A DNA stretch of 64,000 nt from Siphonodentalium dalli (Eukaryota > Mollusca > Scaphopoda > Gadilida > Siphonodentaliidae), in the NCBI GenBank assembly GCA_032622095.1, contig CP136061.1, forward strand, positions 219,386,373-219,450,372, read 5' to 3'. Both the position numbers and the translations under genes were made by a program. Under the pieces are notes generated by a model that saw only the letters and a program-made list of their open reading frames with translations, was not told where the DNA came from and made no database searches. This document shows, piece after piece, positions 43,982 through 57,273 of the stretch. The first letter of the stretch is position 1. Each line of letters opens with the position of its first letter.

Positions 43982-44968
43982 GGGCAATGTGGTGCATAAT
44001 GCGACGCGGGGCATAATGCGACAGACGGTCGTTATCAGGCCATATGATTTTTCCATGACTGAAGTTGAATCGCACATTTATTATTTTAGTAAGACCAATC
44101 ATAGAAGTGGACATCCCAATTGGACCGACATCATTATGACTGTCTAATCTCACATGCGAAACGCCGGAGTAGGGGTACCCACATTTGGTGACCCCCTTTT
44201 TGAATGGTTTATAACTTTCGGTAGGTCTTGTACATGTTAAAACGAGAACATCTTACCACTTCCACAAAAGCTACATGCGTATTTTGGTAAAGTAAGACGA
44301 GTTATATAGTAAGTTGATCAGTTCTATGTACATCGGTTATTCACATTTACTCATATTGGGGGAGAGACAGGTTGTCTGGTTGTGGGGCATAATGCGACAC
44401 TAGGGTACACCAGTACGAAAACAAATTATGATTAGGCATATCGCAAATCAAACCGGGAAAAATAAATCTTATCGTCACCTTAGTTCAAAAGAAAAGAAAT
44501 AAAAAAACATATTCGCTCATTCCCAAACATTAGAACATGATATAGATAAATAATTATTGTTAATCCTACCCCGGCCATTTACCTGAACTCAAAACTTTAC
44601 CCGCCATATAAATCAATAAAATGTCCCATTGGTCTGCTGCTATGACTTTAAATAACGCTTATACATTCTTTCAATCCACAAAAGAAAAGAAACTGCAGAC
44701 CGTCTTGCATTTTTTAAGTTCGGTACATTACAAATGTCAAATGTGTCTCATTGTGCCCCGTGTGTGGGGCATAATGCGACGGATTCGGTACGTCGACGGG
44801 GAGTAATGGTGTTCAGAAATTGGTGCTTCCAAGGCAAGTACGAGTATTAATATGTATAGTGGAAATATTTATCTAACTTTTAGTTTAATAATGTGTGCCC
44901 TTCCATCGTTTTTAGTGGCATGGTGGGGTCTAACGTGCTTATGTGTCGCATTATGCCCCGCATTACCC
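43982..44968. mobile_element. TA-flanked element with repeated GGGGCATAATGCGAC
   Basis: Termini GGGCAATGTGGTGCATAATG and (inward from the right) GGGTAATGCGGGGCATAATG are flanked by TA (43980-43981 and 44969-44970), consistent with the Tc1/mariner/pogo group. The 15-mer GGGGCATAATGCGAC or a close variant occurs at 43991, 44008, 44384 and 44766 in plus orientation and at 44944 inverted. No transposase frame is recognised in the 987 bp. Confidence 0.65.
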
Positions 44969-44970
44969 TA

Positions 44971-45711
44971 AGTGACAATCAACAAGTGTGCGTTTCTGAA
45001 CCTCGCTAATATCTTTATCATTTGATCTGTGAACACAAGGTCGTACAACGCGGGCTATGGACCGCTATGTTTCCTTTACAATTGAATGCTACAAATAGTT
45101 TTATACTTGCAACCGCTAAGTGAATTCCTGTACCACGGGCGATACTTTTTTGCAGTTTATGCCGTTTTAATTGATGTCGATTCATGGTCCATATACTTCC
45201 TATCATTAATAATTTAATCTTAGGCCGAACTAACATAAAACGCAGTCGTGCTGTCTCATGTGACGTATGATTTTTGTGATCGAGTGGCTCTAAAATATAC
45301 GCTGGTAAAAAGAACGACAATCTCAACCCGGTAACAGGAGGTTGATTGATTGATAGGTGTTTTATTGCCATATTGACATGCTCATTATGTCTACGCAATT
45401 TGGAAGGATACGACTGGTCGATTAAGTACACGAAATACAGCTGTACTGGCTTTACATAGTCAAAACAGGCCAAAATCAAACCAACTTCCCACCGGTTTTC
45501 GAGCATAAGTGACGCAAACGCTCTTTATTCACGAAACGCTCTTTATTGTTTCATGCTGAAAAAGAAAGCAAAATGTATAATTCCGACCCGGTGAAAAATT
45601 GTCGATAGGTGCAATACTTTCTAGTGAGTTTATATGCCCCAACGCAACGTGAAACAACGAAGAAGGTGTCTGTTAAACGTTAACCATCAAACAGTGAATT
45701 GAATTGTTACA
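44971..45711. other. No gene accepted; pair of ACGCTCTTTAT motifs
   Basis: A 162-codon minus-strand frame (45018-45506) has no recognisable motif. ACGCTCTTTATTCACGAAAC and ACGCTCTTTATTG at about 45527-45550 repeat the ATAAAGAGCG motif seen in family G elements. Confidence 0.35.
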
Positions 45712-46008
45712 CAGGTTCCCGGAATTGTGATAAAGTTACCCAGGTTGGGGAGATTTGTGATAAAGTTACCCAGGTTAATCAGGTTTCATGTATATCAACC
45801 AGATATTCATATTTACGACCAAAATGGCCACTCCCAGTACTAATATTTCTTAATTTATGCTCAATCGAAGTTATCACTTGCAAAAATTTAAGATTATTTC
45901 CCTGGGCCACTTTTAAATTCCATTCATTTTGTGTGATTTGCTTAACCTTGGTAACTTTATCACTGTTCTCTCCATTATGGGTAACTTTATCATAATTTCT
46001 GGAACCTG
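45712..46008. mobile_element. Foldback element with GATAAAGTTACCC subterminal repeats
   Basis: Left end CAGGTTCCCGGAATTGTG, right end CATAATTTCTGGAACCTG. TGATAAAGTTACCCAGGTT occurs twice at the left (about 45728 and 45757) and its complement twice at the right (about 45948 and 45980). Flanks do not show an exact duplication. Confidence 0.6.
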
Positions 46009-46074
46009 GTTAACTTCATCACAAATAAGAGCCTCGCTATAGGGTGTGGCAAAATACGCCCGTGTTAATTCCAA

Positions 46075-46400
46075 CAAAGGCCCTTAATTTTGGTGAAAAT
46101 TGGCGGGCGGAACCCACATTCGTATTTTGGGCTAGTACACTCACATACCTAATTTCATTCCATTCAGTTCAGACTTCCTAAAGTTATCATCCGGAGTCTT
46201 TTTTGTTGGAATTTGCACTCAATTTTCATTTACGGATGATAGATTTTAAGGACCATAACTCTGGTGAAAATTGGACGGAACCGGAACCCAAATTCTAACT
46301 TGACCTGTAGTTTGTGCTGGAAGATCCACATACCAAATTTCATTCCAGTCAGTTGAGAATATCTAAAGTTATCATCCAGAGACCAAAAGCAAACGGACAG
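46075..46400 (-). repeat. Modular repeat, two units
   Basis: Two units of about 165 bp with ACATACCTAATTTCATTCC / ACATACCAAATTTCATTCC followed by TCAGT, then AAAGTTATCATCCGGAG / AAAGTTATCATCCAGAG. Same family as 35870-36245. Confidence 0.65.
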
Positions 46401-46839
46401 ACATCGGACTGACCAATAACATAATACATTGGTTGCATTTTCTGTTCTTTGTTTATTTGATCATGTTATGTCCGTTTTCACAACTATCCCAGGACCTGAT
46501 TAACAATCAAATGCGGTTAAACACTAAAAAGCGTCGCAGTACTGACAGTTGAAGCAGCTGATAAATCATGACTTCATCACTGCATGCATGAACTGTTTTT
46601 CTACGACTGAGTCTCAAAACCTGGTTCCAATGCATACAAATGGATATCGACGAATGTAAATGGAGTAGTATACAAAAGATAAACTGAGTGAAACATTGAA
46701 TATGCATGTATGTAAATAATATACATCGACGTCCGGTTGACACGCAACCTGGTATAGATCAATCTGACTGCAAGGGTACAAATAATTATGGCGACTCGTG
46801 TAAAATTGTTCATCATATATATTCATTATTATCCTCATC

Positions 46840-47715
46840 GATCACCACCACTACCACCACCCTCATCACCTCAATCATCATCGCAATCAGCATCATATAT
46901 CGTCACAAACACCATCATTATCACAATAATCATATTTACTCATCATCATCATCATCATCATCATCATCACCATCACTTCAAGCACCATCATCGTCACCAC
47001 CATCATTAGTGACCATATTTACTCAACACCACCACCACCACCTCAATCATCATCGCAATCAGCATCATATATCGTCACAAACACCATCATTATCATAATA
47101 ATCATATTTACTCATCATCATCATCATCATCACTCCAGGCACCATCATTATCATAATAATCATATTTACTCATCATCATCATCATCACCATCACTCCAAG
47201 CACCATCATCGTCACCACCATCATTAGTGACCATATTTACTCAACACCACCACCACCACCATCACCTCAATCATCATCGCAATCAGCATCATATATCGTC
47301 ACAAACACCATCATTATCATAATAATCATATTTACTCATCATCATCATCATCGTCATCATCATCATCACCATCACTCCAAGCACCATCATCGTCACCACC
47401 ATCATTAGTGACCATATTTACTCAACACCACCACCACCACCATCACCTCAATCATCATCGCAATCAGCATCATATATCGTCACAAACACCATCATTATCA
47501 CAATAATAATATTTATTCATCATCATCATCATCATCATCACCATCACTCCAAGCACCATCATCACCACCATCATTAGTGACCATATTTACTCAACACCAC
47601 CACCACCACCATAATCACACCGTAATCATCATCATCATCATCACACCGTAATCATCATCACACCGTAATCATCAGTATCACACCGTAATCATCACCATCG
47701 TCATCATCACACCGT

Positions 47716-47749
<34 letters not shown>

Positions 47750-47820
47750 GTCACATCGTAATCATCATCATCATCATCACACCGTAATCATCATCATCAC
47801 TCCGTAATCAGCATCACCAT
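46840..47820 (+). repeat. ATC-rich satellite with higher-order units
   Basis: Dense CAT/ATC/CAC triplets are organised into larger units: TCAATCATCATCGCAATCAG recurs at 46871, 47043, 47267 and 47448 (spacings 172, 224, 181). Each unit also has ACCATCATTAGTGACCATAT or a variant. The last part (47620-47820) switches to repeats of ATCACACCGTA. His/Ser-rich ORFs here are by-products. Confidence 0.92.
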
Positions 47821-50647
47821 AAAGCCCGAGATAACTAGTTACATATACTTGGCAACTGTTGTACTAGAAAGTAAAATGTATCTAGAATTGTTTACGTATT
47901 TTTGTCGCCAGAATATCACGAAGACTATATATAAAGCACACAAGTTTATCTCCAGACATATGTGGACCTTCAATGGTTCTCGAATGATGAATTCTATAGA
48001 GTTATTTAACTTTGTATATCTGGGTATATCACCAGCAGTCTGTGTGCTACATAGGGTATATATGCACCGACAGCCCAGTTAATGGAACGTTGAGTTAGCA
48101 CATAAAATTGACTGTCATCAGAATGCTTCAACATTACATGCGGCTTAAACACTACATAGTGTCAAGTTATCCTGACCATTCGGGTCGAATCCGTTGTCTC
48201 GAGTATAAACCCGGTTTCAGAAAACGCTTCGGTTTAAACTTCCATTTGACAGCTAATGCAATTGGTCTGGCGTGTTTGGGGTTGTGCTAATAGAGCTTCA
48301 TATAAACTGAATCGGTCGCACCGATGAACCACGATGTGTTATGTTGTATTTAACCGCCGCCAAACTTCCGAAATTTGGCGGTGAATATAGAAATGGGTTC
48401 CGTCCGTCCGTCCAACTTTGGAGCTCTCTATCTCAGTTATCATACGTCGGATTTCAATTATATTTGGTCCAGTTGTGAACCAACAGGGGGAGGGATATCC
48501 AAATTGAGCGGGTTCGTCCATTTATTTGAGAGTTATGTCGCTCAGTGTGAAGTAAAAAGCACCTGTGCCAACTTTGAATCTCCGTATCTCAGTCATTATA
48601 CATGTAGGATGATCTTTAAAAAAATAGTATTCTCATGAGGCAACTACTAAGGGAACAATATCCACATATAACAGGTTGTGTTCACTCATATCTTGCGAAG
48701 TAATACACCTTATAATAAATACGTCCATCTCTGTAAGCATGTACTGTATGCCCATCTTAGATAGGATGTGAATTATTTTAGTCATGAACCACAATGGGAT
48801 GAAGGATATTGACATGCATCAGGTTTTGTCAAATCACCACAGGCTAGATCAAGACACCGTTCGAATTAAGCCACAACAGAAAGATAAAAAACCTCGCCGA
48901 AAAGCCACCATATATAAAGCAGGAAATACTCTGATACATGTGTACTTGTTGGGTGTTGAGCGATCGGAAATATCATTTCCGTTTTTGCGGTTGAGAAGGT
49001 ACGGTAGCCGACAATCAAGTTCTCAAGGCCTATAATATTCCTTTCAAAAGTATCAAGCTTTGCATAAAGGGCGTTACCTCTAGGACGCGTGTCGGTCGCT
49101 TTCATTATCAGTCAATGCTATTTCAGCCGTTCACAACTACCCATTAATAAACGATCACCGCATACCTTGTCTATATTATATCTAAATATGTAATGTAACT
49201 ATTTACAATACACGTGTGGGAAGTCTAAAAATATGTGGCCGGCGGCATGTAGACCTGAAAGTGTGATCAGTGACAGAAGATTCGCATAGAAATGATCTCG
49301 AGCGCTACACGTTTCATGCGCGCGTGCTTCATTAGTTCCTCGTCGGATTTGTTTCCAAATACGGATAATGTGACAACAGTGCTATTTCTGTGATCAGTAT
49401 GTGTATCAATTCGATAAAAGCATGAACATCAGTAAACATCTACATAATTCGAAAAGTCATGAATTTTCACAGAAGCCTGGGATATTTTAATAGTGTACAC
49501 GCATGTAGGTTGTTAGTTAAAGGAACATACAACGTTCAGATTTGTTTTATTTACCAGGGCGACAACTATCAATTAAGCATACTTGGAAGACATGGCATGG
49601 CATCAATTATTTCGCAGTATAACAAAGATAATTGCCGATTACGTTCATAATAGTTTAAGAAAACTTAAGACATCATCCAAGCACATTGAAACTGATTGCA
49701 CGCCACAATGTCAGAAATATTATTCTAAGAAAGATGATATAATTCACCGATCTTTCGGCATACATGCAGGTTTGAGAAATAACACCCGGTGACTGAACTA
49801 ATTGCAATCATAACGATGCACCTTCTCGATTTGACTCCAAATTAATCAAGTTGTCCTAAGCTAATTTTAACTTTATCTGGCGAATAAGACAAATCAAAAT
49901 CCATATATAAACCTTACATTATATTCGATGTTTGACCATATTAAAAATCAGACGAATATTACGGTCTTTCCATTCAAATCGGGTTTCAAAGTTAATTTCA
50001 GGAATATCACATTTATTTTGAGTCGACTTCTTTTTGTGTGACAAAAATTGAAATATATGTTAAACCATAAGTCTGGTTAGAATCATTGGACAGTCCCCGG
50101 CTACATACCAAGTTTGGTATATCTAAATGTGTAATTTAAATTTGGTGGTATCCAACCAACCATAACTACATGTATCAACAGAAAACCAAGAAAACAATTA
50201 TCCAATTTCGAAAAAGGTCTTTAACTCTGGTACAAATGAGCGGACTGAACCGAAAACAGAACTTGGCGTGTACTTCATGTCTTAAACCAGCATATACAAT
50301 TTCATTGCATGCAGTCAATATTAACTGAAATTATCATCCAGAAACCAAGAAAAAAAAAATTCAGTCGAAAAAGGTCTGTAACTCAGGTAAAATGAGCGGA
50401 ACCCAAACTTGGCCTGCTATTTTGTATAAGCATTCAACACATATATACGTTCGGTTCTGTATAAATACAGGTGTGGGTAATTGATACCGTTTTACAGACA
50501 TATTATGGACCTATTTCAGTGAATAAAAACGATAAATTAGCATCCAAACACTATTTCCAAATTTATGAAAATAACACATTTTGGCACGATTATTTGCTAT
50601 TTCATATCATAGGAGTGTTCCACACCAATTTAAAGATGCATTATCCC
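47821..50647. other. No gene; modular repeats at 48350-48620 and 50070-50420
   Basis: At 48350 CCGCCGCCAAACTTCC / GGAAGTTTGG-type ends lead into TTCCGTCCGTCCGTCC and two units with CTCAGTTATCATACGT / CTCAGTCATTATACATG. At 50070-50420 two further units carry ATTATCATCCAGAAACCAAG. The remainder is unassigned. Confidence 0.45.
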
Positions 50648-51092
50648 AATTAACGCTCCCAAATTACTATTTCTTTGGCTTAGGGGGGGGGGTAAAATAT
50701 TTGATTTTAGTTTAGGAACCCACCCATCAAATCTCAGAGTGATCAGATATCTATTTTTGAAGTTTGTTATTTCTCGAGATGTGCAATTATTTGTGGCTCA
50801 GAAAACAGTCGTCAAACCGACGGTCTTGGACAAACTTAGGATGAAGATGGATAACTCTAAAATCAAGTGGTAATACGGCCAAATTTCGTGATACTCAAGT
50901 ATATAATACGGCCATATTTCGTTGAACAAATATTGATAAATAACACGTTTTGGGAAATTTGATGTCATAGTTGACAGTGGTTAGCATTATTTTGTTGCAA
51001 TTAATCGATTATGATAACTAAAGCGTATTTTGAAGAAATGTTGTTGTTGTATCTTGATATGGGGACCATCTGATCGGATTGAATACATTTAA
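50648..51092 (+). mobile_element. Kolobok-like MITE (family F) copy 3, degraded
   Basis: ATTACTATTTCTTTGGCTTA, ATTTGATTTTAGTTTAGGAA, the closing GATCGGATTGAATACATTTA and internal CTCAAGTGGTAAT-like blocks follow family F. The left terminus is not recognisable. Confidence 0.6.
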
Positions 51093-52001
51093 GTATAGGA
51101 GGGCACCTGACTACAAGCCGATAAAGCCGCGTAGTGGTTGAAGTCTTAAATACATATTTATTGCTTATTTCGCTACTTCAAACTTCTATTTTACGACTCA
51201 GCAATGTACTTAACCATTTGAAGAATGCAACATGAACCGATTATAATGATTATTGTCAAAATATTCAACAACATCGGTCTGTCGTAGCGTAGAACTCGAC
51301 GTCTGAACTGCACAGGAATGTAAATAAAGTGTTTCAATCGTCCTGAAAAAAATACCGATACACAAACAGAATGGTGTCACCAACAATGAGTCATGTCTTT
51401 ATTTAATTTATATGAAACAATGGCGTTCAAAGAATAGGACTCATTCTGCACTGTTATTTATGTCGTCTGTTTTTATCACCTTAACATCCCTCCAAATGAA
51501 TAATAGACCAATACGATGAACAGTTTTTAACTGACTGGGAGAATCCATTTAGGATGGAAATGGTTACGTTCGCTTACATCTTACATCGCGGTCCGGTTCC
51601 AGGGACCAACATAGGTCAATTTATATTCTAACAAGAGCATCGATAGGGCGTGGGAAAATACGCCCTTTATAAATAGCAATTTTGATTTGTACTACCGAAA
51701 ACAGCCGAAAATAAAAATAAAAATTTGACCTTACAAAGAATATCTGATATACCCCTAATTTTAATGCCAAAATGCGGTCAAATTCTAAGTCGAAATAGGG
51801 CCGTAACTCACGTAAAACCCATATTCGAACTTGGCCTGTATTTTTAGCTGGGAAATACACATACCTACGGTGGCTGATTTGCGACATGCACACAATATAT
51901 ATTATCTCGAGATCTCGACATAATTATCTCGAGATCTCGAGATATTATCTTGGTTCAGATCAAATAATCCAAACTGAGTGATCGATCGGAAACCAAAACT
52001 G
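51093..52001. other. No gene; modular repeat fragment and ATCTCGAGAT repeats
   Basis: A modular repeat fragment (CCCATATTCGAACTTGGCC) lies at about 51815-51865. ATCTCGAGATCTCGA occurs twice at about 51904-51946, giving overlapping short palindromes. The rest is unassigned. Confidence 0.4.
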
Positions 52002-52005
52002 TTAA

Positions 52006-52499
52006 AGGCACGTGAGGCCTTAATTGTCGAAAATATTCATATTTGTTCCAATCACCGTAAACAGAAAAACATTAAAACGCATACAGTATCGTTCATATAT
52101 ACCATGACCATCGCGTAAACAGCATGTTATCACAAAGACCTACTGTATTTTACCTAAGCAAGAGCCTGATTGTGTTACAGAAGACCGCACAATGCTACTG
52201 GCTAATCACACACAAATGGCATAAACGCTCTTTATTAGTTCCATATCAGGTATTCACCAACAAAGAACGCTCTTTATGTTTACCATCATAATATAAACAA
52301 ACACCAGAAAAGTTACTTTTTATGCTCTTGTTTACATAACAATGGTCAAACATTTGACAATAACATACTGGTTATGCGATATTTCTTATTTGTATACGGA
52401 CAAAGTCTGTCTACATTTTGATGTTCTTTCAGTTTGTGGCGGTTTTTGACGGGTGGAAATATTTTCACAGGATACCCACCGCCAAGGCCAACCGTACCT
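52006..52499 (-). mobile_element. Kolobok-like MITE (family G) copy 2, inverted
   Basis: TTAA at 52002-52005 and 52500-52503. It reads AGGCACGTGAGGCC at the left and GGCCAACCGTACCT at the right, the reverse of the copy at 15281-15772, at high similarity over its whole length (494 versus 492 bp). Confidence 0.82.
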
Positions 52500-53130
52500 T
52501 TAACGGACGGACAGACTAATTACAAAATATGACTTTTTTCAAAAGGCCGTATACAAATTCTTATACGGACTCGTAATACCACAGGGACACTAATTCAGGT
52601 GATCGAATTCAGAAAGTACGGGTCCCTAACTGTCTTCGGCATGGAACAAAAAAGAGCGTTCCTTGTTAGTCTGTTCCTGATACTGTGGAAATAAAGAGCG
52701 TTTATTTCACGTCGCTCTTTATTTCACGTCTGTGCGAGACATTGAAAATAGCTAGAACATGGATGTGACCGTGGCGACTATTTTCAGAGTGTACGAAACG
52801 GGTATATGAACATTTTGTGTATTTATCAACATATATCATATTACCTTCCATGTTATGTGGATTGTGGACAAAATTTTGAGTTTTCCATGAGCCACGTCAA
52901 ATTCCACTAAGAAACTTATTCAGCCTTGAGCAAATTGAGCATGGAAAAGTAAAGAGTGTTTCTTGTAATATATTCCTGATATGGTAAACATAAAGAGCGT
53001 GTTTTCACATTCCGTGAGAACATTTGCCAACAGTTGTTAAGTTGCTATGGCTTTGTCATAGATTATAAAGAGTGCAGATCGGTATGTCGTGTATTATCGG
53101 TCTAACTTATCCGTCCTTCCAAATCACGAG
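52500..53130. repeat. Cluster of ATAAAGAGCG motifs outside a MITE
   Basis: AAAAGAGCGTTCCTTG (about 52650), ATAAAGAGCGTTTATTTC and CGCTCTTTATTTCACG (about 52690-52730), GTAAAGAGTGTTTCTTG (about 52951) and ACATAAAGAGCGTG (about 52990). CTGATACTG/CTGATATGG precedes several of them, as in family G. This may be an old, diverged G-type element or tandem. Confidence 0.55.
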
Positions 53131-53379
53131 GGCTCAAATTAGCCACGTTGGCCGAGACTGTTGACTGATCAATACATTGTATAGTTAAGAAAAGGAAATG
53201 TCATAACATATATATACGTGTATTTTTTCTTAATTTTCTGTAATATCTTCTAGTAGAAAGCATGCAAATTGGTGACTGGTGATCTTTGATACAGTCGTGA
53301 GGATTTTACACCCGTATAATGTATACGGTACTGAAGTCCTGGTGGTTTTTTTTTCGGGATAGTTTTGGTAGATCTCGTT

Positions 53380-53905
53380 ATATAAACCTAGATCATACCA
53401 TGAATCTCTACTCTAACGCCCGTAGAGATCATAATCCACCAGTACAAAACCTTGGAACTTTTGAAGTTTTGACAGGGAACCTTATAAAGTCGAAAAATAA
53501 CGCGGGGAATATATTTCTTAGTTATTATCTGTTCCTTAATAATGTACTTCACTGTAGGTGAAGGTTTCCAACTCGAAATTTCACGATTTTGAGCGATTTT
53601 GCGTTGAGGCGATCGCTTACAATTATGGCATTTCTCTTGGGTAATGAATTCGATGTTTATTGCGATATCGGCTCACAAAAGTAAGAGAAGAGCATGTAAT
53701 TTAGAATGGGACATTCACCTACAGTGAAGTAGTACATTATTAAGGAACAAATAACAACTAAGAAATATATTCCCCACGTTATTTTTTCGACTTTATAAGG
53801 TTCCCTGTCAAAAATTAAAAAAGTTCTAAGGTTTTGTACTGGTGGAATATGATCTCTACGGGCGTTAGCCATAGTATAGAGATTCATGCTTGATCTAATA
53901 TAAAC
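53380..53905. mobile_element. Long-arm foldback element
   Basis: The arms 53380-53562 and 53714-53905 are complementary over about 185 bp, including CTAACGCCCGTAGAGATCAT, AACCTTATAAAGTCGAAAAA and ACTTCACTGTAGGTGAA. The spacer is about 150 bp. Small indels distinguish the arms. No transposase frame is present. Confidence 0.8.
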
Positions 53906-55805
53906 CCAGCCACGTTTATCTCCGAGACACCGCGATCTGTTTACCATATACATATAGATCTTGAGCTGATCGCTATATGGTACACATTTATAGCCATTTT
54001 CATACTTTACACCAAACACTATTTATTTTACAAAATTACTCAAATTTAACCCGGATAAGTATTTCACATATTTCCGACGTATAATGTCACGATAACTCAT
54101 TTCTCCTTGTTTGGCTCACATCGGGTTATCTAAATTAAGCGACATAAGCGTATCATAGAATGCAAACGTGCATATTGTCGAATTGCCCCACCCATCCCGA
54201 TTGTACACCGTTCTCGAAACCTAGCCGCGGGGATGGTCTAAATCGCCATAGACAGTTAATGATTTCACTCTGGGATGTGTCTATAGAGGGTCTCCATTGG
54301 GGGTTTACACCTTGAAATTTCCAACTGAATCTCCATTGAACCAGACGAAACCATTTGCAATCCTTTGGGTTGAAATGTTCCAACTGTTACCCCAAGCATT
54401 CCAATTTTAACTGTTGGAAATTTCCAACCTGACAGCCCATAAGATTGTAAAGTTTTCCAACAGAAGGTCATTTCAGACTAACATTTTGACAATTTCCAGC
54501 TAATGTTGTACCAGGCATGAAATTTTCAAAATTTGACCAATTATGGTATGGGAGTATGTCACCCCAACCCTCTGTCGCCACGTCCCTGATTTCACTACTA
54601 AATAGCGAAACACGTTAAACAACGTTATATTATTCTATGCCCAATGCATTTTCATTACCTTTAAGATTAGATACATTTTAACTTTCGTACTATTACGCGC
54701 GTCTTTGTTGTTTCATGCTCAAGCAAATCGTTTTCTGATTTCTGTAAAATTGTATGATTTGAACAAGAGTTTCTGCGGCACTTGAAGTCCATATAAAAGT
54801 ATTTATCATATTTATCGATTTATCTTGATCTTCGAAACCGAACCAAGTGTAACTTCGGTGACAATAATTGCAGGCATTTAAACACTGGACGTATATTATG
54901 TTTTGTTGGGGTGTACGACCGTCCGTTTATGTATTTGGTTTCCGGATTATAACTTTAGTTCTACTTAACAAAATAGTTGTAATTGGTATGTATACGTTCA
55001 TTATCACAAGATACAAATCAAGTTCGATTTTGGGGTATGGTCGCCAATTTTTACAAGAATTAGGGGGCTTTGTTGAAACTTGTGATCCATTTTTTTCTGG
55101 AAGATAAATTTATATATAGAAATGAAATTTGGCATGCATGTTTACAACGAAGTACGACTCTTGGCGAACGACTGCTTGTTGTACAATAATATATCTGCCA
55201 TCGACGACCAAGTCGCATGAGAGAAAAACCTAAACAAAATTTAAGACATGGGCAAAATGGGACATGCATGCGCTTCAATGCGCAAATATATTATACAATG
55301 TCCACAAAGCCAAAGTCATCGTACACCTACTCACTGAATAGTCAAATATTACAGCAAGTGGCGGAAACACCTTACACCGGTTTGATGATACCAAACGACA
55401 TGAAATGGACAGCACATATAACACTATGTAGTTTATTTCTTTATAACAGTGACTTTTAGGCACAGGAGGCCGGCTGTATGTATGTTTGAACTTGTATTTG
55501 TTATAAACATGTACACACAGGTCACTTTAATAAAATATATTCCATATATCTAAAAACAAAACGACACAAAAATTTCAAAGTAGAAACCGGCACCGAGCCC
55601 CGTTGAAGAGCAAAACCATAGCCTATGCAACCTTACTGATACCTCAGCTAGAATAAGCCGCCGTTGTATGGGATCCATGCTTGACAAGGGGCATTGACGC
55701 CATCGAGTTAGTACAATATAAATATAGCAGCTATATATTCATAACTTGGGATTAGGTCTCGAGATATGAAGGGGTCAAGTAGATATGATACAATACCTAC
55801 TTTAA
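53906..55805. other. No gene recognised; modular repeat at about 54940-55140
   Basis: TTTCCGGATTATAACTTTAG and TATGGTCGCCAATTTTTACA mark one modular unit. TTCCAAC-rich DNA at 54315-54475 is mildly repetitive. Nothing coding is accepted. Confidence 0.4.
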
Positions 55806-55867
55806 AGGTCCATGCACTTAATTTTTGAACCCCAGATCACATTATATAAAATATATGCCATATAATA

Positions 55868-56330
55868 TGTGACCCGCCATATCAAATCCAGTCGGAAGTC
55901 GGGATTTTTTTTACCCTGTGCCAATGCATTCTCTTATATATGCGAGTCGACCATAGGTCGCCTCGCATATATAAGAGAATGCATTGGCTTAACAATTTTT
56001 TATCATGTTTTTTAAATAAATGTTTCTTACAATTTTTAGGACATAAAATAAAAAAAAACACCCATTACCCTGCATGGAGCCCCACACATATATAGAAGCA
56101 CATAGAAGAGTGTCGTCTGCTCATGTTTGTCTGGGGCTCTGTATGGGTGAAATTATAAAATTGTTAAAGAATACAAGAAAAAATTATTAAAATTGTAAAA
56201 AATTGTTAGGCCAGTGCATTCTCTTATATATGCGAGGCGACCTATGGTCGACTCGCATATATAAGAGAATGCATAGGCACATGGTAAAAAAAATCCAGAC
56301 TTCCGACTGGATTTGATATGGCGGGTCACA
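55868..56330 (+). mobile_element. TGTGACCC MITE (family H) with paired hairpins, copy 1
   Basis: Termini TGTGACCCGCCATATC and GATATGGCGGGTCACA extend as inverted repeats of about 50 bp. Next inward at each end is the 66 bp hairpin cassette (55920-55987 and 56213-56277). The centre contains GGAGCCCCACACATATATAG and CTGGGGCTCTG. It splits the element at 55806-57456 at a point where the uninterrupted family reads straight through. The target duplication is obscured by the local TA-rich sequence. Confidence 0.78.
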
Positions 56331-56537
56331 TATATTATTTGAAAGAGGAAGCTCCAAAACATTGTATATTATTTTCAAAGGCATGGGAATAGCTCTATAT
56401 CTTAGTTTGAATTGCGTTGGATTCTGGGAGCGAGACGGGGGAAATTTTTCTATGATTTCAGTTATTTACGATTACTCTATAAGGGCACCTTTTGAGACAC
56501 ATACGTTCCAAATGGTGATTAATTATATAAGAAATAA

Positions 56538-56677
56538 ACGGCGGTTTCAATGTGGTCATGGGATTTTGACCGCGAGAAAAAATCACCAAACTGCATGAAC
56601 CCCGAAGGGGTTCATGCGGAGTTTGCTGATTTTTTATCGCGGTCAAAACCCATGACCATGTTGAATCCGCCGTTTAT
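56538..56677. repeat. 140 bp foldback
   Basis: AACGGCGGTTTCAATGTGGT and its imperfect complement ACCATGTTGAATCCGCCGTT face each other, with TGAACCCC/GGGGTTCA at the tip. It is within the Kolobok-like element and could be a nested MITE. Confidence 0.75.
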
Positions 56678-57210
56678 TATTTATATTTATATACTTAAAT
56701 TCATTATGAACTAGGATTGTCTGTCTTTCCCACTATTTATTCATCTATTTAAATGAACGCATGGAGTTCAGTACAGAAAGTGCGAATCCTCGTTTTTTGG
56801 AAAACCAAACATTTTGAGAATTCGTTTTTGAAGAACGGGAAAAAAAAAATGCAATTTCACAGTTTACACATATGATAAACTGTCTTGTTTAGCTAGTAAC
56901 TAATGTAGACGTGTTGATTTCAAGAATGATAACTGAAACTAACAATTAAGTTTTGGCTGTGGATAAGAAATCGACAACACGCCGTTCTACCATAATGATA
57001 TATTTGTGAGGTTCGGGGGAATATTTGTAGCGGTAAGGAAAATGATAAAACGTTATTAAGTAGCGGGATTTTTGAACATCAACGTTCAGTAACACCGGGC
57101 AACAGCTGATTATAGACCAAAATAAATTTATTGCCAAATCTGAACGTACTATATAGATACTCAAGCAGTCGGCAATGTCCGACAATCCCCGGTGATTTCC
57201 GGGACCAATG

Positions 57211-57273
57211 TGTTCATAAACCTATGAACGACATTGGAAGTGACGTCACGTTGCGTTCATAGGTTTATGAACG
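57211..57273. repeat. Hairpin GTTCATAAACCTATGAAC
   Basis: Two copies of the self-complementary-like arm GTTCATAAACCTATGAACG / CGTTCATAGGTTTATGAAC enclose GACGTCAC. It is inside the right half of the Kolobok-like element. Confidence 0.7.

Noticed and set aside
45018-45506. 162-codon minus-strand ORF
   Set aside because: No family resemblance, no splice or promoter support. Lies between mobile elements.
46706-47098. His/Ser-rich ORF
   Set aside because: Direct translation of the ATC-rich satellite.
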